DNA of 23,675 nt from a virus, in IMG/VR virus record IMGVR_UViG_3300017782_000228, positions 1-23,675 of that record, one strand, 5' to 3'. Positions 5,853-14,236 of the stretch are shown here, piece after piece. The position numbers and the translations under genes were made by a program. The first letter of the stretch is position 1. Every line of letters starts with the position of its first letter. The notes beneath the pieces were generated by a model. That model saw only the letters and a program-made list of their open reading frames with translations, was not told the origin of the DNA and made no database searches.

Positions 5853-6624
5853 AACACTAGGACTTGAAGAATCATTAGTAAAAGGTAGCAACAACCGTCT
5901 TACGTTAGATGCTAACGATACTACTAAGCCGCAAGTTATACGTGGTGTAATCAAAGACCATCATCGAAATAATGCACAAGCGATTGGAAGAGATTATTGG
6001 TATATTGATACAGGTTACTTTGGAAACTTTCCTAGTGCTGGTAACAAGAAAGGCCAAAAGAAGTGGCACCGTGTTGTTAAAAATGAAAATCAACAAGTTG
6101 ACATTGTAGATGTTCCATCAGACCGTTGGGAAAGATTAGTTAATGACGATCCAAGACTAGTTTGGAAAGGATGGAAAGATTACGATAAAAAAATACTGTT
6201 AGTAATGCCTAATCCAAAAGCCTGTAAATGGTATAACATCAATTACGATAAATGGGTTACTGATACACAAGAACAAATTGCCAAATACAGCGACTTGCCA
6301 GTTGAAGTACGTATAAAAGGATCACGCAGAGAACGTAATGCAGGCTATACAATATATGATGCATTTGATAGTGGTGTTTATGCTACTGTTGCAATGAATA
6401 GTATGGCTGCACTAGAATCAGTTCTATACGGTATTCCTGCTTTTGTAAGTGTTCCGTGTGCTGCTAGTCCTTTAGCATCAATGGACTTATCACAACTAGC
6501 AAATCCAGTTAAACCTAAATTTAAACACATAGAAAGGCATTGTAAGAATCTTGCATACACACAATTTACTATTGAAGAAATACAAAGTGGTATTGCATAT
6601 AAACTTACTGAACAATATCGATGA
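5845..6624 (+). CDS. Putative GT-B-like glycosyltransferase, paralogue B
   Basis: 259 aa, closest in layout to paralogue A: IDTGYFGN (54-61), KWHRVVKN (73-80), P-S-D-R (91-94), AKYSDLPVEVR (146-156), and NSMAALESVLYGIPAF (185-200). The 'TDRP' of the other copies reads SDLP here, and NSNAA reads NSMAA. It overlaps the GT8-like gene by 8 bases and the next paralogue by ATGA, so expression is translationally coupled. Its N-terminal 28 residues are unlike the other copies. The function is inferred as for A, with a different donor or acceptor likely. Confidence 0.7.
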   Translation: MDETLGLEESLVKGSNNRLTLDANDTTKPQVIRGVIKDHHRNNAQAIGRDYWYIDTGYFGNFPSAGNKKGQKKWHRVVKNENQQVDIVDVPSDRWERLVNDDPRLVWKGWKDYDKKILLVMPNPKACKWYNINYDKWVTDTQEQIAKYSDLPVEVRIKGSRRERNAGYTIYDAFDSGVYATVAMNSMAALESVLYGIPAFVSVPCAASPLASMDLSQLANPVKPKFKHIERHCKNLAYTQFTIEEIQSGIAYKLTEQYR

Positions 6625-7736
6625 AACTACTTTTAAATGACAAAGAAATAGCAAACTACTTACTGCACACTATCGGTGTGCCAGCAGGACTGTATAAATT
6701 AAGACCAACTGACAGAAATGCTGCCGAATGTGTACAGGCTTTCCTAAAGCGCAAAAACAAAGTCCGTGAATGGAATATGAATCCAGAAGTTGCAAGAGCA
6801 GAGAAGAAAAAGTTTGCAAATAAACTAAAAAAAGCAGTTGCTAACGATTTAACTGATTATCGTAATGCTGTGAAGCAAGAAAAATTTAATTTACGTAATG
6901 CATACTTTAATACTATTCATAAAGAGATAGAAACACTAATAGAGCATTTCGGCGAAGACAATATTCTTAAAAAATATAAAAAAAGCGATGTTACAGAGTT
7001 TGTAAAAGGCTGCGGACTTAACTTAGACCCTAAAGGGCAGTTAATGCGTAGACATAAGTTCACTAGTTACACAGAAGATTGTGTAATTAGAAATACTGTT
7101 GGTAATGAAGAATTATTAGTTAATAAAATAGACAATAATCACCCTATGTGGTTTATTGACAGCGGATATACAAACTTTTTAGAACAAAATAAGAAATGGC
7201 ATAGACTAGTACGCAACCATTTACATTACGGAGAGTTTTTTCAAGCACCTGCAGATAGATTAGGCAACTTTAAAACGTTTCCTAAGCCTTGGAGAGAAGA
7301 CGGCGAGATAATCTACGTAATTGAGCCAGGACCATTTGCTGCAAGTGTATTTCATTGCGATTTAAAGACTTGGAAATATGATGTAGCAAGAGAGTTACGT
7401 CAGTATACTGACAAGCGCATTAAATTTAGATCCAAAGCACCTAAAAGACAACGCACAAACTTATATAAAGAACTAGCAGACGATGATTATTGCTGTGTTG
7501 TCAGTATTAATAGTAATGCTGCTACAGAAGCAATTTGGCAAGGTGTACCAGCCATTACATTAGGCGCACACGTAACTAATCCAGTAACTGTAGACAAACT
7601 AAGTGACATAAACAACCTATATAGGGGTCCATTAGGCGAATGGTTATGTATGTTAAGTTACCAACAGTTTACTAAGGAAGAAATTGTAACAGGAACAGCA
7701 GGGAACTTGGTTAAAAAGTATACGGTCAATGAGTAA
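6621..7736 (+). CDS. Putative GT-B-like glycosyltransferase with helical N-terminal extension, paralogue C
   Basis: 371 aa. Residues 150-371 match paralogues A and B: FIDSGYTNF (178-186), KWHRLVRN (192-199), P-A-D-R (210-213), RQYTDKRIKFR (260-270), and NSNAATEAIWQGVPA (297-311). Residues 1-150 are an extra Lys/Glu/Asn-rich, mostly helical domain (for example ARAEKKKFANKLKKAVAND). It has no recognised fold and may bind the acceptor or a partner. The coupled start is ATGA. The extension is encoded in the same reading frame with no sign of a frameshift. The glycosyltransferase role is inferred from the shared family motifs. Confidence 0.7.
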   Translation: MKLLLNDKEIANYLLHTIGVPAGLYKLRPTDRNAAECVQAFLKRKNKVREWNMNPEVARAEKKKFANKLKKAVANDLTDYRNAVKQEKFNLRNAYFNTIHKEIETLIEHFGEDNILKKYKKSDVTEFVKGCGLNLDPKGQLMRRHKFTSYTEDCVIRNTVGNEELLVNKIDNNHPMWFIDSGYTNFLEQNKKWHRLVRNHLHYGEFFQAPADRLGNFKTFPKPWREDGEIIYVIEPGPFAASVFHCDLKTWKYDVARELRQYTDKRIKFRSKAPKRQRTNLYKELADDDYCCVVSINSNAATEAIWQGVPAITLGAHVTNPVTVDKLSDINNLYRGPLGEWLCMLSYQQFTKEEIVTGTAGNLVKKYTVNE

Positions 7737-8652
7737 GAGAACAGCAGTAGCATATTTTGCTGGCATTCCGCCACAAAATAACAATCCAGAGAAACCATTA
7801 ATACTAAAAAACTTTATCGAAGGTGTAAATGCCGCTGGAGACACTGGTATTTCACATCAAGGCTTTAATGTTCTTGAGTGTGACGTTGCATTTATACAAG
7901 GTTTTGTACACGAACACGGAAAAACATCGCCGCATTTACTATTACGCAGAAACGCAGTAGAAAAACAAAAACAAGTGGGCAAACGGTCACTAATTGTTGA
8001 TAGTAACTTGTTTTTATATGCAGATCAAGGTAATACAAAAACATATCTGCGTTACAGTTTCGATGGAGTCTTTCCTACTACAGGATTTTACTTTGATAAG
8101 GATATTGATCCTGCAAGATGGAAAAAAATTAGTGCAGAACTTAATTTACCACTTAAAAATTACAGAAAAGATGGCAAACATATCTTAGTTTGCTTACAAC
8201 GTAACGGTGGATGGTCAATGAAAGGCATTCCTGTAATGCAATGGCTAACTGATACTATTAGAGAAATTAAAAAACACACTGACAGACCAATTGTAGTAAG
8301 AGCGCACCCAGGTGATAAAAAAGCAAGAAGATATTTGCATATTAATGAGCCAAATGTGTTTGTATCCTGGGCACCAAACATACGAAATGACTTACTTAAT
8401 GCTTGGGCAACTGTAGTTTACAATAGTTCCCCTAGTGTAGCAAGTTTAATTGAAGGAGTACCTGTATTTGTTACAGATACTGACCCAAGTGTAAGCCAAG
8501 TTAATGGAGTTTGCAATACAAACTTAAAAAGACTAGAAGATCCAAAAATGTATGACAGACAAGAGTGGATAGAAAGACTATCAATGTGTCATTGGAACTT
8601 TAACGAACTAAAAAGTGGTGAAGCCTGGTCTTTTTTTAGGAGATACATATGA
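7729..8652 (+). CDS. Putative GT-B-like glycosyltransferase, paralogue D (capsule-type HP motif)
   Basis: 307 aa. It belongs to a second branch of the local family, with paralogue E. It has KGIPVMQWLTDTI (165-177), KKHTDRPIVVRAHPGD (181-196), YNSSPSVASLIEGVPVFV (231-248) and the shared C-terminal WNFNELKSG-A. The R-x-HP and the Ser-rich loop with 'GVPVF' resemble the C-terminal halves of capsule-synthesis transferases of the KpsC/KpsS type. The N-terminal half (1-150), with AGIPPQNNNPEKPLILKNFI, fits a first Rossmann-like domain. It lacks the D-x-GYFGN/KWHR block of A-C. It overlaps C by 8 bases and ends by ATGA into the methyltransferase gene. Substrate unknown. Confidence 0.72.
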   Translation: MSKRTAVAYFAGIPPQNNNPEKPLILKNFIEGVNAAGDTGISHQGFNVLECDVAFIQGFVHEHGKTSPHLLLRRNAVEKQKQVGKRSLIVDSNLFLYADQGNTKTYLRYSFDGVFPTTGFYFDKDIDPARWKKISAELNLPLKNYRKDGKHILVCLQRNGGWSMKGIPVMQWLTDTIREIKKHTDRPIVVRAHPGDKKARRYLHINEPNVFVSWAPNIRNDLLNAWATVVYNSSPSVASLIEGVPVFVTDTDPSVSQVNGVCNTNLKRLEDPKMYDRQEWIERLSMCHWNFNELKSGEAWSFFRRYI

Positions 8653-9401
8653 GAAAACTAGCCAATGGATGGCACGTACCTGAAGGTGATACAAAAATGA
8701 CAAGACATATCGAAACAGATAAGTCACCGTCACTTGCAGAGTATGAGCAAAAGCAAAGAAAAACAATTTTAGAACATATTCCGCAAAAAAATACTTTTGT
8801 TGACGTAGGTGCTAACGTTGGTGTATGGAGTATGACACTACAACAACATTTTAAGCACGTTGTAAGTTATGAGCCAAGCAAACGTAATGTAGAATGCCTC
8901 GAGAATAATGTTCAAGGCAAGACAGAAATTAGAAATACTGCACTTTCCGACTTCAATGGCGAATCACAGTTTCACGATGAAATTAAAAATTGCGGAAACA
9001 GTAAATTATGGGCAGAATCATCACAGACTGGGTTATACAAAGTACCCGTAAGAAAATTAGACGATGAAAATATTGAAAATATTTCACTAATTAAAATGGA
9101 TGTTCAAGGATATGAATGGCAAGTTATACAAGGCGCACAAAATGTTATAGAGACACAACAACCTTGGATAGCATTTGAAGTAAGTGCTGATGTAGACGTA
9201 ATTTGCAAGTTTTTAGAAGATAGAAATTACGATATGATTGATAATAAGAGTAAACGTATTCTTATCTATGCACCGAAATCAGGAATCAATGCACCTACAC
9301 AAAATGCATTTGGTAGACGTATGGGTCCTGGACCTTATGTGTTACTATTACCTGAAGATAAACAACAAATTGCAGCAGCACGCCACGGAAATTTATCGTA
9401 A
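8649..9401 (+). CDS. FkbM-family SAM-dependent methyltransferase
   Basis: FkbM-type enzymes O-methylate sugars and other small molecules using S-adenosylmethionine. The 250 residues show SAM motif I FVDVGANVGVWS (50-61), an acidic end of strand 2 (VVSYEPSKRNVECLENN), and the family's late motif LIKMDVQGYEWQVIQGA with WIAFEVS. A TAGGAG lies seven bases before ATG; the gene overlaps paralogue D (ATGA) and closes the first glycan operon. Its stop overlaps the convergent glycosyltransferase gene by 9 bases. A sugar hydroxyl on the operon's glycan is the likely target, by context only. Confidence 0.88.
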   Translation: MRKLANGWHVPEGDTKMTRHIETDKSPSLAEYEQKQRKTILEHIPQKNTFVDVGANVGVWSMTLQQHFKHVVSYEPSKRNVECLENNVQGKTEIRNTALSDFNGESQFHDEIKNCGNSKLWAESSQTGLYKVPVRKLDDENIENISLIKMDVQGYEWQVIQGAQNVIETQQPWIAFEVSADVDVICKFLEDRNYDMIDNKSKRILIYAPKSGINAPTQNAFGRRMGPGPYVLLLPEDKQQIAAARHGNLS

Positions 9402-10238
9402 TTGATTTTGCCAGTAAGGCTCAGTACGCATAATTTTTAAATCATCACGCTTACTATGTCCTAATTGTTTTCTACCACCTTTAAGATGATCTAAGTATGC
9501 ACCCCATTCACAATTAATTAATGGATGCCCTTCCCCTGTACTCATTCCAGGTCTTGGCCTAAGATCTCCAAGGTTAGATGACCAACTGTGTGACGGCATT
9601 TTTGGAAACTTCCTTCTAACTTCATCAAATACAAAACTATCGTGCCATTCTGCCATTGTAAAGATTCCGTTTTCTGCTTCATCGTATACACGCTGGAATT
9701 CACCAAGGAATCTTTTAATACTTTTTGTACCTAACTTCATTGCATACAGTCCACATTCACTATATTTGCCTCTACGCCCTAAGTAAAACAATTCAGACGG
9801 TGCCGGAAGCAATCGTTGTATATCAGCGTGAGTAATTTTTGAGTGACAAATTGTATCAGCATCCATCCACATCAAATATTCTGTATTGCATTCTTTAGCA
9901 CAAGCAAAGATACTATAAGCTTTGTGTGCAAAGCGAACAGCGTGCCATTTAAAACCTTTGCCACTGTCTCTTCTTCTAGATCTAATTGGATCAGCAGATA
10001 CATCGCCATTTGCTTTGGGTACATTTTTCCATTTATCTTTAAATGCAACAAGTTCAGGACTTGCTTGATGTAAATCTTTAACAATTAAATTATCTGCTGT
10101 TTCTTCTACTATGCAATCTTCAGCATATACATATAAATTAATATCTGCAGGCCAGTTTTCTAAGAAAGTCTTAATCATTCTTTTGCCGTATGTATCGTAA
10201 CCTGCTTTGTGAAATGTTGTAACTATACTGATATTCAT
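9393..10238 (-). CDS. GT-A-like glycosyltransferase, copy 1
   Basis: 281 aa on the minus strand. It begins MNISIVTTFHKAGYDTYGKR, followed by VRFAHKAYSIFAC (101-113) and a DxD metal site YLMWMDADT (DAD at 126-128). Then LGRRGKYSECGLYAMKLG matches the region after DxD in copy 2 at 15791. The pattern 'F-(W/Y)-x2-(V/K)-RFAHK-(A/S)-Y' before the DxD is shared by both copies and is a good fingerprint of this subfamily. An Arg-rich insert (PIRSRRRDSGKG) is unique to this copy. No transmembrane segment is seen. Its start overlaps the stop of the upstream minus-strand gene (TGA inside the ATG region), so the two are coupled. Donor and acceptor are unknown. Confidence 0.76.
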   Translation of the reverse strand: MNISIVTTFHKAGYDTYGKRMIKTFLENWPADINLYVYAEDCIVEETADNLIVKDLHQASPELVAFKDKWKNVPKANGDVSADPIRSRRRDSGKGFKWHAVRFAHKAYSIFACAKECNTEYLMWMDADTICHSKITHADIQRLLPAPSELFYLGRRGKYSECGLYAMKLGTKSIKRFLGEFQRVYDEAENGIFTMAEWHDSFVFDEVRRKFPKMPSHSWSSNLGDLRPRPGMSTGEGHPLINCEWGAYLDHLKGGRKQLGHSKRDDLKIMRTEPYWQNQLR

Positions 10239-10636
10239 TTAATTTTGTCCCATATATGATATTTGTCGCCTTGTACTAAACAATTATAATTAGCCGCATA
10301 AAGTGCAACACTTCTGTCTCTTCCAATAACTTCTTTACCTTCGACTATAACTTCAGGACCTGGATTATGGTATAACGGTGATATTAAATCCAACGCCTTA
10401 ATGTGTTCAAGGTCAACAAATACTGCCGACACTGATGACAACGCATACAAAGTTTTCATTTCTCTTCTATATACTACTTTTTTGTCTTTAACATACATTC
10501 CTGTTCTACTGTGTATAAAAACAGTATCAAACATTTCGATAATAGAAGGTAATAAGTTCATTCCTGAGCCTATTACAATTGCATCTTTAGGAGTATGCAG
10601 TAAAGTTTTTTGTAATCTTTTGGTATGTTTTTTCAT
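10235..10636 (-). CDS. Unknown protein, Rossmann-like N-terminus
   Basis: 133 aa, first gene of a two-gene minus-strand unit with the GT-A-like gene (4-base overlap). It contains AIVIGSGMNLLPSIIE followed by TVFIHSRTG and VSAVFVDLEHIKALDLI, an alternation of strands and helices that suggests a small alpha/beta nucleotide- or SAM-like fold. No catalytic motif is recognised. I do not know the family. Coupling to a glycosyltransferase suggests a role in the same glycan pathway (inference). No clear Shine-Dalgarno precedes its ATG. Confidence 0.7.
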   Translation of the reverse strand: MKKHTKRLQKTLLHTPKDAIVIGSGMNLLPSIIEMFDTVFIHSRTGMYVKDKKVVYRREMKTLYALSSVSAVFVDLEHIKALDLISPLYHNPGPEVIVEGKEVIGRDRSVALYAANYNCLVQGDKYHIWDKIK

Positions 10637-10655
10637 TGGCTAATTTACTTTAATA

Positions 10656-10709
10656 TATTTAAGTAATTTGTCCATTCTGCACAAAATTATTGGCTACTGT
10701 ACTTAAATA
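10656..10709. promoter_or_regulatory. Divergent promoter candidate: inverted TACTTAAATA pair
   Basis: The 79-base divergent gap contains a perfect 10-base inverted repeat: TATTTAAGTA (10656-10665) and TACTTAAATA (10700-10709). Each strand thus carries TACTTAAATA ahead of its own gene, 19 bases before the minus ATG and 6 bases before the plus ATG. The core (TTAAATA) is two changes from the T4 late element TATAAATA, and no -35 hexamer is evident. A late-type bidirectional promoter is the likeliest reading. Confidence 0.45.
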
Positions 10710-10715
10710 CTACTG

Positions 10716-11576
10716 ATGCGTTTTAAGTTATATAGACAACACGGTGCGTTAAACAGTCCTAGTATTTTTGATGCATTTCAGACAGGACTAATAGCACAAG
10801 GACACAAAGTCGTAAATGACAACGAAGATGTTGCTGTCATTTGGTCAGTATTGTGGAACGGCCGTATGTCTGCTAACCAACAAATTTATGAAAAATGTCG
10901 GAAAGATAACAAGCCTATAATTATTATTGAAGTAGGCAACTTAAAAAGAAATACAACTTGGCGCATATGTCTTAATCATATTAATGGATTAGGAGAGTTT
11001 GGTAGTGACGCCGACTTAGATGTAAACAGACCTAAAAAATTAGGTTTACAAATGTCGCCACCTAATACAAATAGACGTAACGAAATCCTTATTGCAACAC
11101 AACATCATAAAAGTTTGCAATGGCAAGGAATGCCGTCAATGGCTGAATGGACATTACAAACTATAGAAAAAATTAAAAAATATACAGATCGTCCTATTGT
11201 TATTAGGCCGCATCCAAGGTCACCTATGTCTGGCATCGAACACGAATTTACAAATGTAAAAAGACAACAACCTGTAAAATTATCTGGAACATACGACAAC
11301 TTTGATATCGATTATAACTATCACGCTGTTGTTAATCATAATAGTGGACCTCCTATACTTGCTGCTATTGCAGGCACTCCAGTAATTACAGGCGACAGCA
11401 GTCTTGCATATCCTGTTAGTGATACTATAGAAAACATTGACAATCCTAAACTTCCTGATGATAGACTTTTATGGTTTACAAAACTTACGCATTGTGAATG
11501 GACTGTTGACGAAATAAAACAAGGCACTCCGATAAAAAGATTAGAAAAGTTTATAAAAATGCAAGTAAGTTATTGA
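10716..11576 (+). CDS. Putative GT-B-like glycosyltransferase, paralogue E
   Basis: 286 aa, the fifth copy, separated from the others by the minus-strand pair. It pairs with D: WQGMPSMAEWTLQTI (136-150), KKYTDRPIVIRPHPRSP (154-170), NHNSGPPILAAIAGTPVIT (207-225), and a C-terminal CEWTVDEIKQGTP. The conserved R-x-HP and the NS-rich loop with 'GTPV' match capsule-type transferases. The N-terminal half starts FKLYRQHGALNSPSIF and includes a strand DVAVIWSVLW, consistent with a first Rossmann domain. No Shine-Dalgarno is visible; a TTAAATA element ends six bases before the ATG. It is a single-gene unit followed by a separate sigma70 promoter. Confidence 0.7.
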   Translation: MRFKLYRQHGALNSPSIFDAFQTGLIAQGHKVVNDNEDVAVIWSVLWNGRMSANQQIYEKCRKDNKPIIIIEVGNLKRNTTWRICLNHINGLGEFGSDADLDVNRPKKLGLQMSPPNTNRRNEILIATQHHKSLQWQGMPSMAEWTLQTIEKIKKYTDRPIVIRPHPRSPMSGIEHEFTNVKRQQPVKLSGTYDNFDIDYNYHAVVNHNSGPPILAAIAGTPVITGDSSLAYPVSDTIENIDNPKLPDDRLLWFTKLTHCEWTVDEIKQGTPIKRLEKFIKMQVSY

Positions 11577-11601
11577 CTTCTTAAGTTATAGACTTTATAA
11601 T
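11566..11601 (+). promoter_or_regulatory. Sigma70-type promoter with tandem operator-like repeat (uvsW operon)
   Basis: TTGACT (11573-11578), 17 bases, then TATAAT (11596-11601). A 14-base direct repeat with one mismatch, TAAGTTAT(T/A)GACTT, occurs at 11566-11579 and 11582-11595. One copy covers the -35 and the other fills the spacer up to the -10, with a 16-base period. The -35 lies inside the last codons of paralogue E. The -10 ends six bases before the ATG at 11608. Confidence 0.7.
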
Positions 11602-11607
11602 AAACTT

Positions 11608-12783
11608 ATGACACATTTAACTTACATAGAAGATCTATTCCTCAAGGTTATGGACATTATGGACCAGAACCTATTAGGTATGCAACATCACGATCAGTCT
11701 GCTGCTAGAAGTTTTTATAACAGTATTAGTGCAGGAAAAGATTTAACTGAAAAACAAGGTGCATATATTTTAAAGATTATTTACAAATATAGAAATAGTG
11801 TAAGGCCGTTTATCGAGGTTGAACCTTATCTAGATCATCCTCTGTGGAGTAAACCCTTTAGAGTTGTTGACCTAGCAAAAGAAGTGTGGGTAGAACAAGA
11901 TACTATCAAGACACCATTGATATGTCTTAAATTTCCATACAGTCTAAAAGATGACTTTGAAAATGTGTTCAGACCAAAGATTGAAAAAGGTCATTACTGG
12001 AACGCTGATAGACGTATTAGACAAATTAATCTTTACAAAGCAAATGTTGTAGAGATAGAAGAATGGTGTGTGAATAACGAATTTACTATTGACGATACAT
12101 TTACAAGTTGCGTTGACCAAATAGAAGAAATATGGCAAGAGCGTTCTACATACGAACCACATAGTATTGTAGACGAAGGCGAAGTACAACTTGTAAATTG
12201 TAGCGAAGATACAGAAACATACTTTCTTAAAAAGTCAAATGGTAATATTGTTAATGATATGTTCCTTGCAAAAAGTATGGGATATCCGCTTCTTAATCCT
12301 GATAGATCTCTTGCACAACAAATAAGCAGTAACCGAGATAACACGTTTTGGATAAAAAATGTAGATGAGTTTTTAGAGTTAGGATATCAAGTAAACGGTC
12401 AAATTGTTATACTATTAGATAGAGCAGCAGATGCATTAGACTATATGAAAGAGTTAAAAAACACAATAGATTACTACAAATATAACACAAATGACTTTAG
12501 AGTTTGCTTTAGAACCAATAACAAAGACAATCCAGAATTTAATGTTTGGGTACGTGATAACAAGTTTGGAGGAAAAATAGATGGTGCAAAGTTTCTAATC
12601 TTCCAACATAAGCCACCTAAGTGGTTGTTCAAACAGAAGAATGATGTTATAATAGTGGCTACTAATAACTTAATGCCTTCTACGTATGGCTTGACTAGAG
12701 ATATGTTAGAGTCAAGTCCTATTGTATTTTACGTAGGAGAAATTGAACCAAGTAAAGGACGAAAGAAGATTGTCGAACTGTAA
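11608..12783 (+). CDS. Unknown protein upstream of uvsW (391 aa)
   Basis: This soluble 391-residue protein has no P-loop or other catalytic motif that I recognise. The N-terminal quarter includes LTEKQGAYILKIIYKYRNSV. The middle, HYWNADRRIRQINLYKANVVEIEEWC, resembles the small substrate-recognition segments that precede helicase cores. The C-terminal half has alternating strands (GQIVILLDRAADALDYMKEL, FRVCFRTNN, DVIIVATNNL). Its 3' end overlaps uvsW by 14 bases, so the two are translationally coupled and probably work together in DNA branch processing (inference). No Shine-Dalgarno precedes ATG 11608, and the promoter's -10 ends six bases upstream, so the mRNA may be leaderless. An internal ATG at 11650 with a weak AAGG is the alternative start. 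A degenerate helicase-related fold is possible but unproven. Confidence 0.78.
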   Translation: MTHLTYIEDLFLKVMDIMDQNLLGMQHHDQSAARSFYNSISAGKDLTEKQGAYILKIIYKYRNSVRPFIEVEPYLDHPLWSKPFRVVDLAKEVWVEQDTIKTPLICLKFPYSLKDDFENVFRPKIEKGHYWNADRRIRQINLYKANVVEIEEWCVNNEFTIDDTFTSCVDQIEEIWQERSTYEPHSIVDEGEVQLVNCSEDTETYFLKKSNGNIVNDMFLAKSMGYPLLNPDRSLAQQISSNRDNTFWIKNVDEFLELGYQVNGQIVILLDRAADALDYMKELKNTIDYYKYNTNDFRVCFRTNNKDNPEFNVWVRDNKFGGKIDGAKFLIFQHKPPKWLFKQKNDVIIVATNNLMPSTYGLTRDMLESSPIVFYVGEIEPSKGRKKIVEL

Positions 12784-14227
12784 GTTAATTATTAAAGATG
12801 AAGTAAACGTAAAGTTTGAAGGACTTGCCGTTGAAACACGAAGAAAAATTGTAAACAAACTAAAGTTTGATTTGCCGTATGCTCGTCATATGCCTGCATT
12901 TAAACTAGGTAGATGGGACGGCACTGTAAGTTTCTTTGGTATTGGCGGTAACGGATATCTTGCACACTTAGACGTTGCACTGCCAATTGTTGAGAATGAC
13001 GGATATGATATTGAAGTAGTTGATCAACGTGTTGCACCTAATCTTGAGTTTGATAAAATTACAGAAAACTACTGGGCTGATCAAGGAAAGACTTGGCCTA
13101 AAGGACATCCTGAAGAAGGCACGCCTATTGTGCTACGTGACTATCAGTATGATGTAGTAAACAAGTTTTTAGAAAATCCACAGGCACTACAAGAAGTTGC
13201 AACAGGCGCAGGTAAAACAATCACCACAGCAACACTAAGTCATTTATGTGAACCATACGGTCGTACAATGATTATTGTTCCTAACAAAAGTCTTGTTGTA
13301 CAAACTGAAGAAGACTATGTTAACTTAGGTTTAGATGTTGGTGTATACTTTGGTGATAGAAAAGAATTAAACAGAACACACACTATTTGTACGTGGCAAA
13401 GTTTAAACGTACTAGATAAGAAAAGTAAAGACTACGAAGCAGTACTAACACTTGCAGAATTTATTGAAGGTGTAAGTGCAATTATAATTGACGAAGTGCA
13501 TCAAGCAAAAGCAGATGTACTTAAAAAATTACTTACAGTAAACTTCCGTAATGCTCCTATACGTTGGGGACTTACAGGCACAGTGCCTAAAGAAAAGTGG
13601 GAGTTTCAAGGCATACTTGCAGGTATTGGTCCTGTAATTAATAACGTATCAGCGCACGACTTGCAAGAAAGAGGCGTGTTAGCAAACCTCGATATACAAA
13701 TTTTACAAAGTAAAGATATCGAAACCTTTAGAAACTATGCCGAAGAATATACTTGGCTAGTAACTGATAACAACCGTTTAGATTGGATTAGTGATCATAT
13801 CAATAAGATTATCAAAGACGGAAATACACTTATACTTGTTAATAGAATTGACACTGGTAAAAAACTACTAGAGAGATTACCTGATGCTACATTTATCAGA
13901 GGAGATGTAAAACTTGATGATAGAAAAGAGCAATATGATGAAATTAAAACAAGCGATGGTAAAATTATTATCGCTACTTACGGCGTTGCCGCAGTGGGTA
14001 TTAATATTCCTCGTATTTTTAACCTTGTTCTTATTGAGCCTGGTAAGTCTTTCATACGTGTTATTCAGTCAATTGGCAGAGGCATACGAAAAGCAGAGGA
14101 CAAGGATTTTGTCCAGATTTGGGATATGACTTCAAGTTGTAAGTACGCAAAGAGACACCTAACAGAAAGAAAAAGATTCTACCGTGAAGCAAAGTATCCT
14201 CACAGCGTCACGAAAGTAGATATTTAA
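12770..14227 (+). CDS. uvsW: UvsW superfamily 2 DNA/RNA helicase
   Basis: UvsW unwinds branched DNA and R-loops and helps the switch from origin- to recombination-dependent replication. From TTG 12770 it has 485 residues, close to T4 UvsW (about 500). The N-terminal domain contains FKLGRWDG, matching the small DNA-recognition domain of T4 UvsW. Helicase motifs follow: RDYQ, Walker A ATGAGKT (144-150), DEVH (241-244), WGLTGT (266-271) and the late QSIGRGIR arginine-finger motif. A further TTG lies at 12743 in frame, but the product would start with residues unlike the family; TTG 12770 starts just before the conserved CKLIIKDE with AAAGGA upstream. It overlaps the preceding gene by 14 bases and is followed by an AAGGAG-led gene. 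Confidence 0.92.
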   Translation: MSNCKLIIKDEVNVKFEGLAVETRRKIVNKLKFDLPYARHMPAFKLGRWDGTVSFFGIGGNGYLAHLDVALPIVENDGYDIEVVDQRVAPNLEFDKITENYWADQGKTWPKGHPEEGTPIVLRDYQYDVVNKFLENPQALQEVATGAGKTITTATLSHLCEPYGRTMIIVPNKSLVVQTEEDYVNLGLDVGVYFGDRKELNRTHTICTWQSLNVLDKKSKDYEAVLTLAEFIEGVSAIIIDEVHQAKADVLKKLLTVNFRNAPIRWGLTGTVPKEKWEFQGILAGIGPVINNVSAHDLQERGVLANLDIQILQSKDIETFRNYAEEYTWLVTDNNRLDWISDHINKIIKDGNTLILVNRIDTGKKLLERLPDATFIRGDVKLDDRKEQYDEIKTSDGKIIIATYGVAAVGINIPRIFNLVLIEPGKSFIRVIQSIGRGIRKAEDKDFVQIWDMTSSCKYAKRHLTERKRFYREAKYPHSVTKVDI

Positions 14228-14236
14228 GGAGAATAA

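Noticed and set aside
12743-12769. Earlier TTG start of uvsW
   Set aside because: The nine added residues lie within the coding end of the previous gene and precede the conserved UvsW N-terminus; TTG 12770 is better placed behind AAAGGA.
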